Source: Phymorhynchus buccinoides
Lineage: Eukaryota > Mollusca > Gastropoda > Neogastropoda > Raphitomidae
Assembly: GCA_017654935.2 (NCBI GenBank)
Contig: CM065690.1
Span: 13,466,367 to 13,530,366 of the forward strand
DNA: 64,000 bases
Reading direction: 5' to 3'
Positions 1 through 10,130 of this stretch are shown piece by piece. Numbering within the stretch: position 1 is the stretch's first letter; the number at the start of each line of letters is the position of its first letter. Made by a program: the position numbers and the translations under genes. The notes beneath the pieces were generated by a model, which did not search any database, was not told the DNA's origin, and saw only the letters and a list, made by a program, of their open reading frames with translations.

Positions 1-140
1 GATTTTGGATTTGTTTGATTATCCTTACGGAGCAGTGGGGTACAACGACCATTTGTTTTTGTTTGTTTCTTCTTGTCGTCTTTTCTGCACAATATCTTGT
101 GGACTGCTGCACAGAATCGTTTCAAATGGTTTTGAGGATT

Positions 141-540
141 ACAGTGGAACCTCCCTTATAAGACCTTTAAAAATCATCCAAAATGAGGTCTTATTGGGGT
201 CTGCAACGAACACCTTTTGCAAGAGTGAATGCCCTTGGAGGGTGGGGGAAGATGGTTCAGTACTGACCAAACAGGGGGATAACTCTCGCCAATAACCCTA
301 TTTGATGCCACTAAATAGCTGCCTTTCGCAAGAGTGAATGCCCTTGTCAGTACTGACCAGCAAGGGCATCACTCTCACTGTCAAGGGCGTTAATAACCCT
401 AGTTGCAGAGGCCTATAAGGAAGGGGTCTTATAAGGGAGGTAATCTTAATACTTACAAAGAAGGGCAATGTCTCGGAGAAATAGGTCTTATAAGGGAGGG
501 AGTCTTATAATGGGAGGTCTTATAAGGAGGTTCCACTGTA
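141..540. mobile_element. pogo/Tigger-like MITE
   Basis: The ends are inverted copies of each other: the left end starts ACAGTGGAACCTCCCTTATA and the right end finishes TATAAGGAGGTTCCACTGT, and both sit next to TA. CAGTGGAACCTC-type ends with a TA target are typical of pogo/Tigger elements of the Tc1/mariner superfamily. The inside repeats the phrase 'TCTTATAAGGGAGG' several times and has no open frame for a transposase, so this is non-autonomous. A related element lies at 7,073-7,261, and a loose end at about 11,571. Confidence 0.65.
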
Positions 541-1274
541 TTGCCTGAAGCTGACTTGTCCCATCAAGTAACTATTGCTGTCGTGGGCTTTTAGCTATAG
601 CTTTCAGGATGTCCTGAAATGCAGGATTTTTTTTTTTATTGCCTGGGAGCCAGCATCGCTGGATTATGAGAATTTGAGAAGCAACGAATTTCCTATTTAT
701 AAACGTTTTGTCGGTTTCTCGCCTGTGTAGAATATAAAAGAAATAGATCAATATTTACATGCCTTTACCAGGAACTTTATATGTTTAGGATTGTTTAAGT
801 CAAGTTGTTAACTGGGCGGCCCTTGGACCCCTGCCTTGCAATAAAGTTGCAGTATTTTTTAAATTTACTAGGAGCACCCATGTATTCTGCGGCACCACTG
901 TTTTTTGTATTATCATGTGGGTGAAAGTAGTTCAGGAGTGCTCCTTGAAATCAGGATTGGAAAAGCTGATAGAAAGAGTCTTCAGGATTGACCATCTTGT
1001 CATCGGGATCCATGGTCTTATAAAATCAGACATTTCTGCCATTGATGGCAGACTAAAACAAAATGATAGACATGCAATTCTAAGACCACCCCCACCCATT
1101 CTGTAAGCACAGACACACACACACACACACACACTGGAAATTGTTTTTAATGGGGACACCACTTCAGGATTGGGAAAGATTCAGAGGACATTGAAACGTG
1201 TCCATTTTTCATGGATTGAGAGAATGTTTCACTTTCGCTCGTTGTTGTCGACCCCACCCCCATCCCCCCCGCAG
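541..1274. other. Presumed intron or intergenic sequence
   Basis: No coding signal was seen. It contains a short (CA)n run at about 1,110-1,133. If the exon at 1,275 belongs to a gene that begins before this window, this stretch is its last intron, perhaps with the MITE upstream inside it. Confidence 0.4.
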
Positions 1275-1457
1275 GCGTCCATCGCCCGCGACACCCACAA
1301 GACCCTGGAGCACCAGGAGCAGATCAAGGGCTACGCGCGCAACGACCACCACCTGTGCCTCTTCAAGAACTACACCCTGACCTACAACCAGTTCTCCAGG
1401 GTGTCGGCCAAGCACAGCCCCAAGGCTGCGTCCTCCTTCGCCCCGCCCGTCATTTAG
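1275..1457 (+). CDS. Terminal coding exon of an unrecognised gene
   Basis: A 60-codon open frame that begins right after a C-rich tract ending in CCGCAG, a good splice acceptor, and ends in TAG at 1,455-1,457. Its codons are GC-rich and clearly unlike the AT-rich surroundings, which is the main coding evidence. The peptide begins ASIARDTHKT and ends SSFAPPVI; the middle is rich in His, Lys and aromatic residues (NDHHLCLFKNYTLTYNQF). The reading phase at the acceptor is 0. I do not recognise the family. Earlier exons must lie upstream of the window. The opposite-strand open frame of 225 codons here is taken as a shadow, because it has no splice or polyadenylation support. Confidence 0.6.
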   Translation, partial: ASIARDTHKTLEHQEQIKGYARNDHHLCLFKNYTLTYNQFSRVSAKHSPKAASSFAPPVI

Positions 1458-1810
1458 GAGATTGTGTGCAGCGGGCCGCGCGCTACGGAGCTTGCCGAGA
1501 AACCGCCCCGAAAAGGCGCGCTCGCCTTTCGAGGCGCTTGTATCTGTTCTCGGCCTCGCAAGCTCCAGGGGCCTAACTGCACACCACGAAGAATGACGGC
1601 GTGGGATTTTTGTTTGTGGTGGTGGGTTGAGTTTTTTCCGTTGTACGTCTGTCTGCGTGTTGTGTCGTCTGTGTGTATGTGGCGTTCCAGCAAAGGGAGG
1701 AGGAAGCACAAGATCCTGTGTGGGTACATCGTGCGCAAGCCTAGATAAGTGGTCTTTTGGGAATCTAGAGTGTGCGTTTTTGTATCTAATAAATTCTAAA
1801 TAATCACCTT
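1458..1810 (+). other. 3' UTR with polyadenylation signal
   Basis: This follows the stop codon of the exon at 1,275-1,457. It contains AATAAA at 1,788-1,793, about 330 bases after the stop, in a T-rich setting suitable for cleavage about 15-25 bases later. The exact cleavage site is inferred. Confidence 0.5.
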
Positions 1811-2190
1811 TTTGGTTGTTGTTACTAAACAGAATTTCGGTTCTATAATCACTGCTGCTCTCCCCTTTTTGGTTTTTCTTTCCCAAAACTTAACGCTAAG
1901 AAGTGGTATGGCATTAAATGCCAAGAGTTTAAGACACAGGAAATAGGAGAAAAAAAAAGAGAATTTGTGACTTGGGTTTTTTCCAACTTGGCCGAAGTGA
2001 AGACAGCCCTAGTTTCAAGGTTCGTGATTTACCCAGCATCTTCCAAGAGCATGTGAATCAGTGTTTTCTCTCATTCTCATTGGAAATGCTGCTATTCCAT
2101 TTGGGCATTGGTTAACGGACGTAAAGAGGGCATTATTGTAGTGGTGGTGGTGGTAATAATAAAAGTGCAAGTTAAAAAGTTTATGACTTG
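1811..2190. other. No feature seen
   Basis: Unique-looking, AT-rich sequence with a short GTGGTGGTGG run near 2,140. No exon, repeat end or RNA gene could be supported. Confidence 0.4.
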
Positions 2191-2553
2191 ATCAAAATTA
2201 GGTCCCCCCATGGGGATACTGGGGGTTCTTTTGTAAAAAATAGTTCCCCTACCTTCTGGAAGTTCTGTGCTTGTAACTTCCCCTAATCTGCCACTCTCTT
2301 TGACTGCATTTTCCCTTTGCTTTCTATCATCTGCTATCTTTCTGACTTATTGGCCCGTTCTCCTACCTTTTTTCCCCAAAAAATCTTCCAAATATTTTTT
2401 TCCTTTGAGCTCCTCCGAAATCGGAATGTGTCGGCTCTACGCAGTGATGAGACCAGTGAAAACTGAAAACCCGGACACATACGTACCTTACCCATTAATG
2501 GCCATATGGCCTGGGAACGCAGTGGAAGAGAAGAAGAAGATTATCAAAATTAG
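2191..2553 (+). mobile_element. GAA-tailed short retroelement with target duplication
   Basis: The body (2,202-2,542) starts GTCCCCCCATGGGGAT, ends in GAAGAAGAAG, and is flanked by a perfect 11-base duplication, ATCAAAATTAG, at 2,191-2,201 and 2,543-2,553. A 3' simple-repeat tail plus a variable-length target duplication is the mark of target-primed reverse transcription. There is no protein frame and no clear tRNA-type A/B box, so it is either an unusual SINE or the deleted 3' end of a LINE. Relatives lie at 12,783-13,115, 23,803-24,485, 34,907-35,223 and in copies B and C. Confidence 0.75.
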
Positions 2554-3144
2554 ATGGGGCTTGACTGGCATTTTTATCTGGCACAATACATGGTCTTCAG
2601 GTTTTCGTTAAATGTCCATTTGAGTTCTCTTTTAGTTCTCTTTTGCTAATTCGGGTAAAAATAAATTCTAATAAATGCTATTATATTACTGATTTTTTAA
2701 ATTTTGTACATCTATTTATACTGCACGTTTGTTCATTAATATTATGCTGATGAAAATTAGTTGTGAGCTGCTGTCTTATCAATGGTTTGTGACATGCTAT
2801 ATTATCTGCACAGTATTAAAAGGTTCAACATTGAAGTTTTACAAAATACTCGTATCTAATGTATCAACTTTAAAAAAATTGTGTTAATGAGTATTTATCT
2901 GGCCTGTTCTCTCGCTCTCCTTTTGTTATGGAAAGATTTATCCTGTGAACGGAGAAGAAATAACATTTCCTTGCTATCGTAGATCATGCATGAATGTATC
3001 AAACAAAATTTCATTAAAATTTCTTGTCTTTTCTTATTTTTTCCCCACTGTAAGAACAATGACTGATGCACTTGTTCACACGCAGATCCTCTGGATGTGA
3101 CAAAAAGAAAATTATGCATAGCTTTTGTTCTGTGAAATGTGTAT
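2554..3144. other. No feature seen
   Basis: AT-rich sequence without codon bias or recognisable repeats. Short open frames here have no splice or start context worth reporting. Confidence 0.4.
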
Positions 3145-3797
3145 ATCGTCGCTGTCCGACGCTAACCGTGTATCTGCAAAATTTGACAAAAATAGATTTT
3201 TCACTGAAACACCTTCTAATGACCTCACACAGGTCTGAAAATATCTTGCATCTGCGACCAATGGAAATGTTCAAATTTGTCACATGATCTACTGGAAGTC
3301 CTACAGTCTTGACATGCTAACCGTGTACAGACCTGTTTACTCTCCTCTTTTCGAGTAGTGTTCTACTCAATTTGGACCTCTACCACTCTTCAAAATTGAA
3401 AATAATGCTTTAATTACTCATTTTCAGTGAACATTATTTGATGGTTTAATGAAGAGGACTACTCATTTCACACCAAAACTACTCATTTCAGCTATCCAGA
3501 CTACTCAAGACTTGTGTAGGGGGTAAACAGGTCTGCATGTAGCTGCCGGTACAGAGATTGAAGCTGTCAATCTCCCATTGTTTGCAACTCCGGCGCTAAG
3601 CGTGTAACTGAATTATCACGACAACTTTAGGTGTTAGGCAACTTTTATGTGTCTCATGTTTACTCATCGGTAAAGAAGAAGAGTCAAGCGTATATCAAAT
3701 GGGGAATGACCTTGTAGCAGATGACAACATGTTTTTTGATGCTCCTGTAAAATCACTGATTTTGCAGATGCACGGTTGGCGTCGGACAACAACAATA
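3145..3797. mobile_element. Non-autonomous TIR transposon, about 650 bp
   Basis: Inverted ends of about 36 bases: the left end carries GCTGTCCGACGCTAACCGTG followed by TATCTGCAAAAT, and the right end carries the complement, with GATTTTGCAGATGCACGGTT then GGCGTCGGAC. Both ends abut TA-rich sequence, which suggests a TA target. The phrases 'GCTAACCGTGTA' and 'GCTAAGCGTGTA' recur inside, hinting at internal duplications. No transposase frame remains. Confidence 0.6.
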
Positions 3798-4272
3798 TAT
3801 TTCTTTTACCACCCACAAAAATATTTCATACATGCTATTATGTTTCTGAAGTACCATAACTGAATTTTCCCAGTTGAATTTATTGAAAGGGCCGTAAATA
3901 AAACTTCCTCCACCATGTGTACTTTGAGTGAAAGAGAATCTCTGTCTTTTTCTGATCACTTATTTTCTCCGCCCATCCTCCTCTTCCCCCAGTTTATTCT
4001 TGGTGGAATGTTTGATCATGGCCATTTATTGGTTCAGATGTTATCATGACATGAATTGCTGCTTATTTAATTGCGTATTGTCTAGTCTTATGATTCTGAG
4101 GATGCATTTACCTACAATTTACCTGCTTGTATCTGATGTTTTAATTGAATTGTCAAAGACGCATAAGAACAAAACTGTTTCATCAAAGAAGAGTGCCTTG
4201 AAGCCAAACTATTTAATGTTGGTAAATGTACAGTCATCGATATCCTTAAGCTCCTCGTGAACTTAGAGTTGT
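3798..4272. other. No feature seen
   Basis: AT-rich, with a 110-codon open frame on the + strand that has no codon bias or splice context. I do not call it a gene. Confidence 0.35.
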
Positions 4273-4515
4273 AACCCGTTCGCCGCAAGTGTCGCATTTG
4301 TACACCACAATGATTCAACACCGATGTCATTAAAACCCTTGAAATCAGGGTCTATTATTCAATGATATTGTGTTCCTAAATTTGAGCAGTAAGGATTGAC
4401 ACTATTCTAAATGTGTCACAAAGAAATCACACAATATTGCAGATGAAATCTTTTCTGTAGCCAAGTAAGTTTAATGGACATTTTTGGCTCAAAAATGGCT
4501 GGCGGTGAAAGGGCT
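4273..4515. mobile_element. Old piggyBac-like MITE (CCCTTTCACCGCC family)
   Basis: Decayed copy of the TTAA-flanked family seen at 29,397 and elsewhere. The left end reads TAACCCGTTCGCCGCAAGTG and the right end reads ATGGCTGGCGGTGAAAGGGC. Internal phrases shared with the other copies include 'TGTCACAAAGAA' and 'ATATTGCAGATGAAAT'. One TTAA border is mutated. Confidence 0.6.
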
Positions 4516-5239
4516 AAGACAAGCTTTTCATTGGCATGTTGTGAAGATCTTCCATATGATATGTTTTTATACTTGACTCTGTAGACTGGCCTCATAGTCA
4601 CACTGCACTCTAAACCAGCCTCAATAGTCATAATAAAATATTGCCTTTACATTGCAATAGTCATGACTGTGGTTGCCGCACGGTTTCATGGGTGGATCAG
4701 TTTATTATGTCTTCTTCTTCTTCCCGGTCGATCACTTTAGCAGGCATGAAAGAATTCCGCTTTTCGCGGAAAATCTGCGGAATGTTTTCAAAACTTCCGC
4801 CGGAAAAAAAAAGTTCTTTTCAAAACATGTTTGTATAGAAGTAAAGGACCGATGTTGCCGTATTCTTATATCTACAAGTCTCTATTTGGCGATTCTCAAA
4901 CTGGTTAACCGGAAGTCGCTTTAGCTCACTCGCTTCATTTGTGCGAAGGAAGGCGAAATGAGTACCTCCCGCTCAACAAAAGTAGCGATGTTAGCTGAAA
5001 ATGTGGGTGGAAGGATATTTGGAATAGATTAGCCCCCCTTCCCGCTGAACAAAACTTCTGACGTTAGTTAGCTGAAAACTCGGCTGAAGAGAAAAATTTT
5101 GGGGAACGTTCGACAAGTACCTAACCGCAGTCTGGGCTCCAATTTTCATTGGACTATATTAATAGTTTCAGAAGAGCCAAAATGAAAGTCTTTTCAAGTT
5201 TTGAACTCACTGCTTCTCCTATCCCTTTCTGCAGGTCGG

Positions 5240-5322
5240 GATAAGGTTAGACAGGGATAGGGTTAGGATATAACGCCCGGGAAAGGGATAGGGTTAGGAT
5301 TAGGGTTGGGGTTAGGGTTAGA
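5240..5322 (+). repeat. Degenerate telomere-like TTAGGG repeats
   Basis: Variants of TTAGGG follow one another: GGGATAGGGTTAGGAT near 5,286 and GGTTGGGGTTAGGGTTAG near 5,303. TTAGGG is the usual telomere unit in molluscs and most animals outside arthropods and nematodes. The array is short and impure, so it is an interstitial remnant or a chance GT-rich repeat rather than a chromosome end. Confidence 0.5.
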
Positions 5323-5528
5323 AATGAAAACGAAAAGTCAAGACAAAATGGCCGCTTGTTATCCAAAGAAATTGCTTAAAGTAGCTGGAGTCCAGACTGC
5401 ATATAGCTTACTGTAACGTTCGTGGCCCCCCCTCCCCCCCCCCCCCCCCCTTAACAAAATTCCTGATGTGAGGTGAAAATCCGGGTGGAAGGATTTCTCG
5501 GCTGAAAAAATCTCCTCTTTTTCTTCAT

Positions 5529-5840
5529 CCACTTTCATGCCTGTTTAGATGGAGACACCGGTCGCCCGCACCAAAGCTGCAGGTCGTCTGAAGATCCCTC
5601 AGGTTGCCGTAGAGCTTTCCCCACTGTGTTTTTTCTTGAGGCTGCATTGCGTTTCCTGGGGGTATCGTGGAGTCCGCAATGTTGAAGCGTGTGCTCCGTG
5701 TCCATAATATCTGCTCCGCATGGGCATGCTTCAGTCTCTCTCCTGTCCTGAATTTGCTGAACATGTGGGCTCGTAGACTGTTGTGCAGGCATGGTAGACC
5801 TCCACGAATCGCGGAAAATCCGTGAAACAGTTTGAAACAA
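5529..5840 (-). pseudogene. Non-LTR retrotransposon 3' end fragment (RT C-terminal zinc knuckle)
   Basis: A 101-codon - strand frame contains ACPCGADIMDTEHTLQHCGL, matching the CxCG...H(4)C motif found at the C-terminal end of many jockey/CR1/RTE-type reverse transcriptase polyproteins, usually the last 60-100 residues. It ends SPSKQA-stop. Nothing upstream on the - strand reads as the fingers/palm domains, so only the 3' end was copied or has survived. The clade is not decided. It is an inactive fragment. Confidence 0.6.
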
Positions 5841-6167
5841 AATTTTTTTTTTTTAAATGCATTGAAATGGCATGAAAAAGTGGAAATTTATTGAATTTTA
5901 TTGAATTTTCTTCGGTCACCTGGACCCCCGGTCATTTTCCTTGAAAACCACTTTGCCCCTACTACCATGCCTGGTTGTGGCCAGTTCTCAGCCTGATCAG
6001 GGTCACCTGGTCCACTCTACTAAGCTTGTAGCAGTCAACTTCATTGAAATTTGGAACTTATCCTCAACAGTTTTGGTTTTTTTGACATTCTAATATGTGG
6101 AAATTCTGCAGACGGTGATAATAAAAGGGTGGCATGATCGATCTAAAAGGGAATCGGTTTCAATTTA

Positions 6168-6375
6168 AGTGGTAGCTATGAGTATGTTGTTGTACCCTGG
6201 CTTAAAGACTCCAGGGATCATCCCAAAAACAGAAGCACTTGAACACTATGGTACAAATGCACCAGCTAGGGATGAGAACATTACGTGTGTGACCGTTTTG
6301 GGTTACCCCGCCACGTGGGCAGCCACACTCAGACTTTGGAGGAGCTATGGGTATGAGGTTGCAACAATATCGTAT
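6168..6375. repeat. Dispersed repeat, family shared with 23,035-23,225
   Basis: Shares long runs with 23,035-23,225: GACTCCAGGGATCATCCCAA, then AAGCACTTGAACACTATGGT, then CACGTGGGCAGCCACACTC. Part of the phrase (CTCCAGGGATCATC) also occurs at about 12,248. No coding frame is conserved. It is probably the conserved middle and 3' part of a SINE. Confidence 0.55.
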
Positions 6376-6768
6376 AGAAGTAGCGCTTTCTCTCCTCTCA
6401 TCCTTCCCTCCTCACTGACCTCTTAAAAAATATCTCAACTTTTTCTTTCTCTGGCTTTAGTTCCAGTTTTGTTAGTGATTGTTTCTAGATAACTCGTTTA
6501 CTGCTGTTAAACTATTAATCAAATCAAGTTGAAAAAAATCAGTGGAGGTTTTTTTTTAGTTAATTTTTTTTTTTCATGTATTTTTCTTTACTTTAAAAGA
6601 ACTGATACTTGTATGTGCAATGTTAACAATGCCTTAAGTTAAACAATAAACTTCTTTTTAACTCGGTGTTTGTGTTGCATGTTTTAGAATGGAAGAAAGA
6701 CGAATGACAGCTGTCAGGAGTAGAAAAAAAAAGTTAAGAAGAGTTAAAAGAAAGATGAGAAGAGACTG
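6376..6768. other. No feature seen
   Basis: T- and A-rich sequence with several homopolymer runs and AATAAA-like words. No exon or repeat boundary could be supported. Confidence 0.35.
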
Positions 6769-6990
6769 CAGGGCTCCCAACCGTCCCGCAAAACAAGGGG
6801 TCCTAGTGACTCCTTCACTTACATTAATTATAGAGGGTCCTAGAGGCGGGATAGAGGGTCTCAGTGGCATAGTGAATGCTAAAAAGAAGTTTTCTAGTAC
6901 ATCCCTGGGACCCCCTGCACATTCTTTTAGAGGGTCCTGTAGAATTTTAGTACTTCATAGAACCCCAAATGGGGGTCCCTGGGAGCCCTG
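6769..6990. mobile_element. hAT-like MITE (CAGGGCTCCCA ends)
   Basis: The terminal inverted repeats CAGGGCTCCCA and TGGGAGCCCTG enclose 222 bases with further internal symmetry (AGGGTCCTAG, AGGGTCTCAG, AGGGTCCTGT). CAGGG-type ends are typical of hAT elements, which make 8-base target duplications. The flanks here (AGAGACTG and CAGAGTAA) do not match cleanly, so the superfamily is tentative. A related stretch lies in the opposite orientation at about 61,850-61,985. Confidence 0.55.
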
Positions 6991-7072
6991 CAGAGTAATC
7001 AAAACGTTAGATTGTTGTTGTTTTTCCCATTCCCGTCAACAGTTTTGCTTCTTTCTGTGTCCATGGCAAATA

Positions 7073-7261
7073 CAGTGGAACCTCCCTTACAAGACCTTCA
7101 AAAATCATCCAAAATCTTATAAGGGAGGGGTCTTATAAGGGAGGGGTCTTATAAGGGAGGTGATTTTAATGCTTACAAAGAAGGGCAATGTCTCAGAGAG
7201 GTAGGTCTTATATGGGAGGGAGTCTTATAATGGGAGGTCTTATAAGGGAGGTTCTACTGTA
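7073..7261. mobile_element. pogo/Tigger-like MITE, short copy
   Basis: Begins ACAGTGGAACCTCCCTTACA and ends GAGGTTCTACTGTA. It shares 'TCTTATAAGGGAGG' and 'AAAGAAGGGCAATGTCTC' with the element at 141-540 but is about half its length, with an internal deletion. TA occurs at both borders. Confidence 0.6.
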
Positions 7262-7569
7262 CTACGAAATGGCATTGATTGTGTGAATTGGACCTTTCTT
7301 TTCCTTCCGATAGTCATCTCTCTCTTTCTCCTCCCCCCCCCCCCACCCCCCCTTCACACTACACACACATACATCACATCACTACTGTCACTCAGAGAAA
7401 AAATCAATTCCATGGATTATCAGACAATTAATTTTCATTTCACTGCCCGTCATAAGTACCTGACTTTTGCCAGAATTTGAGGAACCTGATTCCTATCTTT
7501 CTGCCGGACACATAATAAAGAAACTTTGGTATTCGGTATATTCTAGTCACAGAGACTATTAACAACAGC

Positions 7570-7726
7570 CAGGAATCGTATTCACGTTGAGATAGCATGA
7601 GACTTAGCATGATGCTAACTTAGAAGCTCTTCCAATGTCCTATAGGATTTAATAGGACTTTTGGAAGAGCTTCTAAGTTAGCATGATGCTAAGTCTCAAG
7701 CTATCTCAACGTGAATACAGGCCCTG
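7570..7726. mobile_element. Foldback MITE of 157 bp (CAGGGACGGTATTC family)
   Basis: Almost the whole element is one hairpin: two arms of about 70 bases around a short centre (AGGATTTAATAGG). The arms contain GATAGCATGAGACTTAGCAT and AACTTAGAAGCTCTTCCAA. Younger copies at 29,936-30,092, 45,528-45,685, 46,757-46,920, 50,797-50,948 and 52,032-52,193 show the ends as CAGGGACGGTATTC / GAATACCGTCCCTG. The superfamily is not fixed, because no clear target duplication was found. Confidence 0.7.
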
Positions 7727-7774
7727 GTTGATTTGAACGCAAGCCAGTATCTGCGCCCCAGAACGAGAGGAGCC

Positions 7775-8140
7775 CAGAGATTTTATCAAGAAAGGACAGC
7801 CCACCCAGTCCTCTACAGGCTCTGCTCTACCACTCTTTCCTCTGACAAACGCTCAGAGAGTGGAACATGCTCCCCACAAGCCTGACTGAAACCATCTGTC
7901 CCGATGCATTCAGGGCCGGCCTAGGTGGCATTTACATCATCCACCAGGCCTCCGTCTGCTGATCTCCCAGCGGACCAGTGTATATAGTTTTAACCTCAAG
8001 TTTTAGGGATGGATCCCAAATTATTATTCAAGTTTTTAAAATTAGGCGTTGAGAGCACACGCCGCCTGTCAGTCGCGTAGGAGTTGGACTTTAAACGCCG
8101 TGAGGCCCAGTCCAGTAATAGGAAGAAGAAGAAGACTGGC
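7775..8140 (+). pseudogene. LINE 3' end fragment with stop codon
   Basis: Reading from about 7,817, the frame gives QALLYHSFL-stop-QTLREWNMLPTSLTETICPDAFRAGL. This matches the 'FF.RTI.EWN.LP......S.D.FR..L' end that closes the ORF2 of many jockey/CR1/RTE-like retrotransposons. The in-frame stop shows it is dead. It is followed by a 3' UTR-like stretch and a GAAGAAGAAGAAG tail near 8,123, consistent with reverse-transcribed DNA. Confidence 0.6.
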
Positions 8141-8384
8141 GCCTGCTACTTTATGTATCTATGCCCCCTTGTAAACCCTACTACTCCTTTAAAGCCACAG
8201 CATGGGTATATCAGCAATGTGGTGGCAGTTTTAAGTAATTTTATGTCTAATTTTTTTATTACTCAATAACATCGGGACGTTCTTAGTATTGCAGTACCTC
8301 CAGAATCGTCCCATTATCTTTATTGATACAAATTAATGTCTCACATGTACGTGTTCCAGGTCGAAGGACATTAATTCCTATTTT

Positions 8385-8495
8385 TGTTCACTATACTCAT
8401 GTAGACCGAAATACACAAATTTAAAAAAATGTCATACAAAAATAAGATATTTTATCCGAAAATTTGTGTACGGGAGACTACAAATATAGTGAACA
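8385..8495. mobile_element. Small MITE, 111 bp
   Basis: Imperfect inverted ends: TGTTCACTATA...GAAATACACAAATT on the left and AATTTGTGTACGGG...TATAGTGAACA on the right. No protein frame. The family was not recognised. Confidence 0.45.
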
Positions 8496-8684
8496 TAACT
8501 CGTAGGATTTCATCAGATTTATTTAGACGGTAGAATTTCACGTCAATCATGCCTCACAATGTCAGAATCAGATTGTAGTGAATCGAATTGTATGCAGTGT
8601 AGCCGGCCCGTTATTAAGCGGGGTTCGACTGTATGTGTGATCTGTCCAAACTGAAAAACACATGGCAACTCTAAATTCACAGGT

Positions 8685-9797
8685 GCCAATTGACAAATCA
8701 TACTACGACTTCCAGATAAGTGGCACAGACCTTTCACCACAGATTCCAATCGACAAATCATACTACGACTTCCAGATAACTAGTGTAGAGTGGCACAGAC
8801 CCTTCACCACAGATGCCAATCGACAAATCATACTACGACTTCCAGATAAGTGTAGAGTGGCACAGACCACCACAGGTGCCAATTGACAAATCATACCACG
8901 ACTTCCAGATAAGTGTAGAGTGGCACAGACCTTTCACCACAGATGCCAATTGACAAATCATACTACGACTTCCAGATAAGTGTAGAGTGGCACAGACCAC
9001 CACAGGTGCCAATTGACAAATCATACCACGACTTCCAGATAAGTGTAGAGTGGCACAGACCTTTCACCACAGATGCCAATCGACAAATCATACTACGACT
9101 TCCAGATAAGTGTAGAGTGGCACAGACCTTTCACCACAGATGCCAATCGACAAATCATACTACGACTTCCAGATAAGTGTAGAGTGGCACAGACCTTTCA
9201 CCACAGATGCCAATCGACAAATCATACCACGACTTCCAGATAAGTGTAGAGTGGCACAGACCTTTCACCACAGGTGCCAATTGACAAATCATACTACGAC
9301 TTCCAGATAAGTGTAGAGTGGCACAGACCTTTCACCACAGATGCCAATCGACAAATCATACTACGACTTCCAGATAAGTGTAGAGTGGCACAGACCTTTC
9401 ACCACAGATGCCAATCGACAAATCATACTACGACTTCCAGATAAGTGTAGAGTGGCACAGACCTTTCACCACAGATGCCAATTGACAAATCATACTACGA
9501 CTTCCAGATAAGTGTAGAGTGGCACAGACCTTTCACCACAGATGCCAATTGACAAATCATACTACGACTTCCAGATAAGTGTAGAGTGGCACAGACCTTT
9601 CACCACAGATGCCAATCGACAAATCATACTACGACTTCCAGATAAGTGTAGAGTGGCACAGACCTTTCACCACAGATGCCAATTGACAAATCATACTACG
9701 ACTTCCAGATAAGTGTAGAGTGGCACAGACCTTTCACCACAGATGCCAATCGACAAATCATACTACGACTTCCAGATAAGTGTAGAGTGGCACAGAG
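8685..9797 (+). repeat. 67-bp satellite array, about 17 units
   Basis: About 17 head-to-tail units that start GCCAATCGACAAATCATACT and run through GACTTCCAGATAAGTG and GAGTGGCACAGACC to the next unit. Most are 67 bp. Two (starting near 8,815 and 8,944) lack CTTTCACC and are shorter, and one (8,744) carries a small extra piece. Units differ mainly at CAATCGAC versus CAATTGAC. Because 67 is not a multiple of 3, the apparent protein frames shift at each unit, so the array is non-coding. The edges are sharp, with unrelated sequence on both sides. Confidence 0.9.
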
Positions 9798-9985
9798 GTA
9801 ACGCGTTCGCCTCGTATGCAATAATTGTTACACTATTTATTATTTTGTTGTTGTTGTTTAGTGTTTTGGATTTCCCCAACCCACTTTATTTTTAATTTTT
9901 CCTAAGACATTGTGAAATCCTGCAGTTATTTATTTTTTATTACAATAAACCCTAGTTCAAACCTGGGTACAGGGGATTTTTCCTC
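9798..9985. other. No feature seen
   Basis: AT-rich spacer with a TTGTTGTTGTTG run, between the satellite array and a SINE-like fragment. Confidence 0.3.
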
Positions 9986-10021
9986 ACTCTGTACTAGGCC
10001 TTACGGTCTGAAAATGCATGA

Positions 10022-10055
<34 letters not shown>

Positions 10056-10130
10056 GTGCCCATGCACCTAGCACACATTAATCCCAGTGGCAACGAAAAA
10101 GTTGTCATTTGGTAGAAATTTACACCCTCC
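9986..10130 (+). repeat. SINE central-domain fragment
   Basis: Contains CTTTCGGATGAGACGATAAA followed by CCGAGGTCCTGTGTG, and then CACATTAATCCCAGTGGCAA. The same block appears in the tRNA-derived SINE at 11,745 (CTTCGGATGAGACCTAAAAC, CCGAGGTCCGGTGTG). The tRNA head is missing here. A homopolymer C tract follows at about 10,129-10,144. Confidence 0.55.

Noticed and set aside
1209..1886. 225-codon - strand frame
   Set aside because: Antisense shadow of the GC-rich exon at 1,275-1,457 and its UTR.
2267..2611. 114-codon frame MLVTSPNLPLSLTAFSLCFL
   Set aside because: Lies inside the GAA-tailed retroelement. Related frames appear wherever that element does, without conservation.
8685..9797. CRISPR-like array
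   Set aside because: Units are contiguous 67-mers with no unique spacers, and the genome is eukaryotic. It is a satellite.
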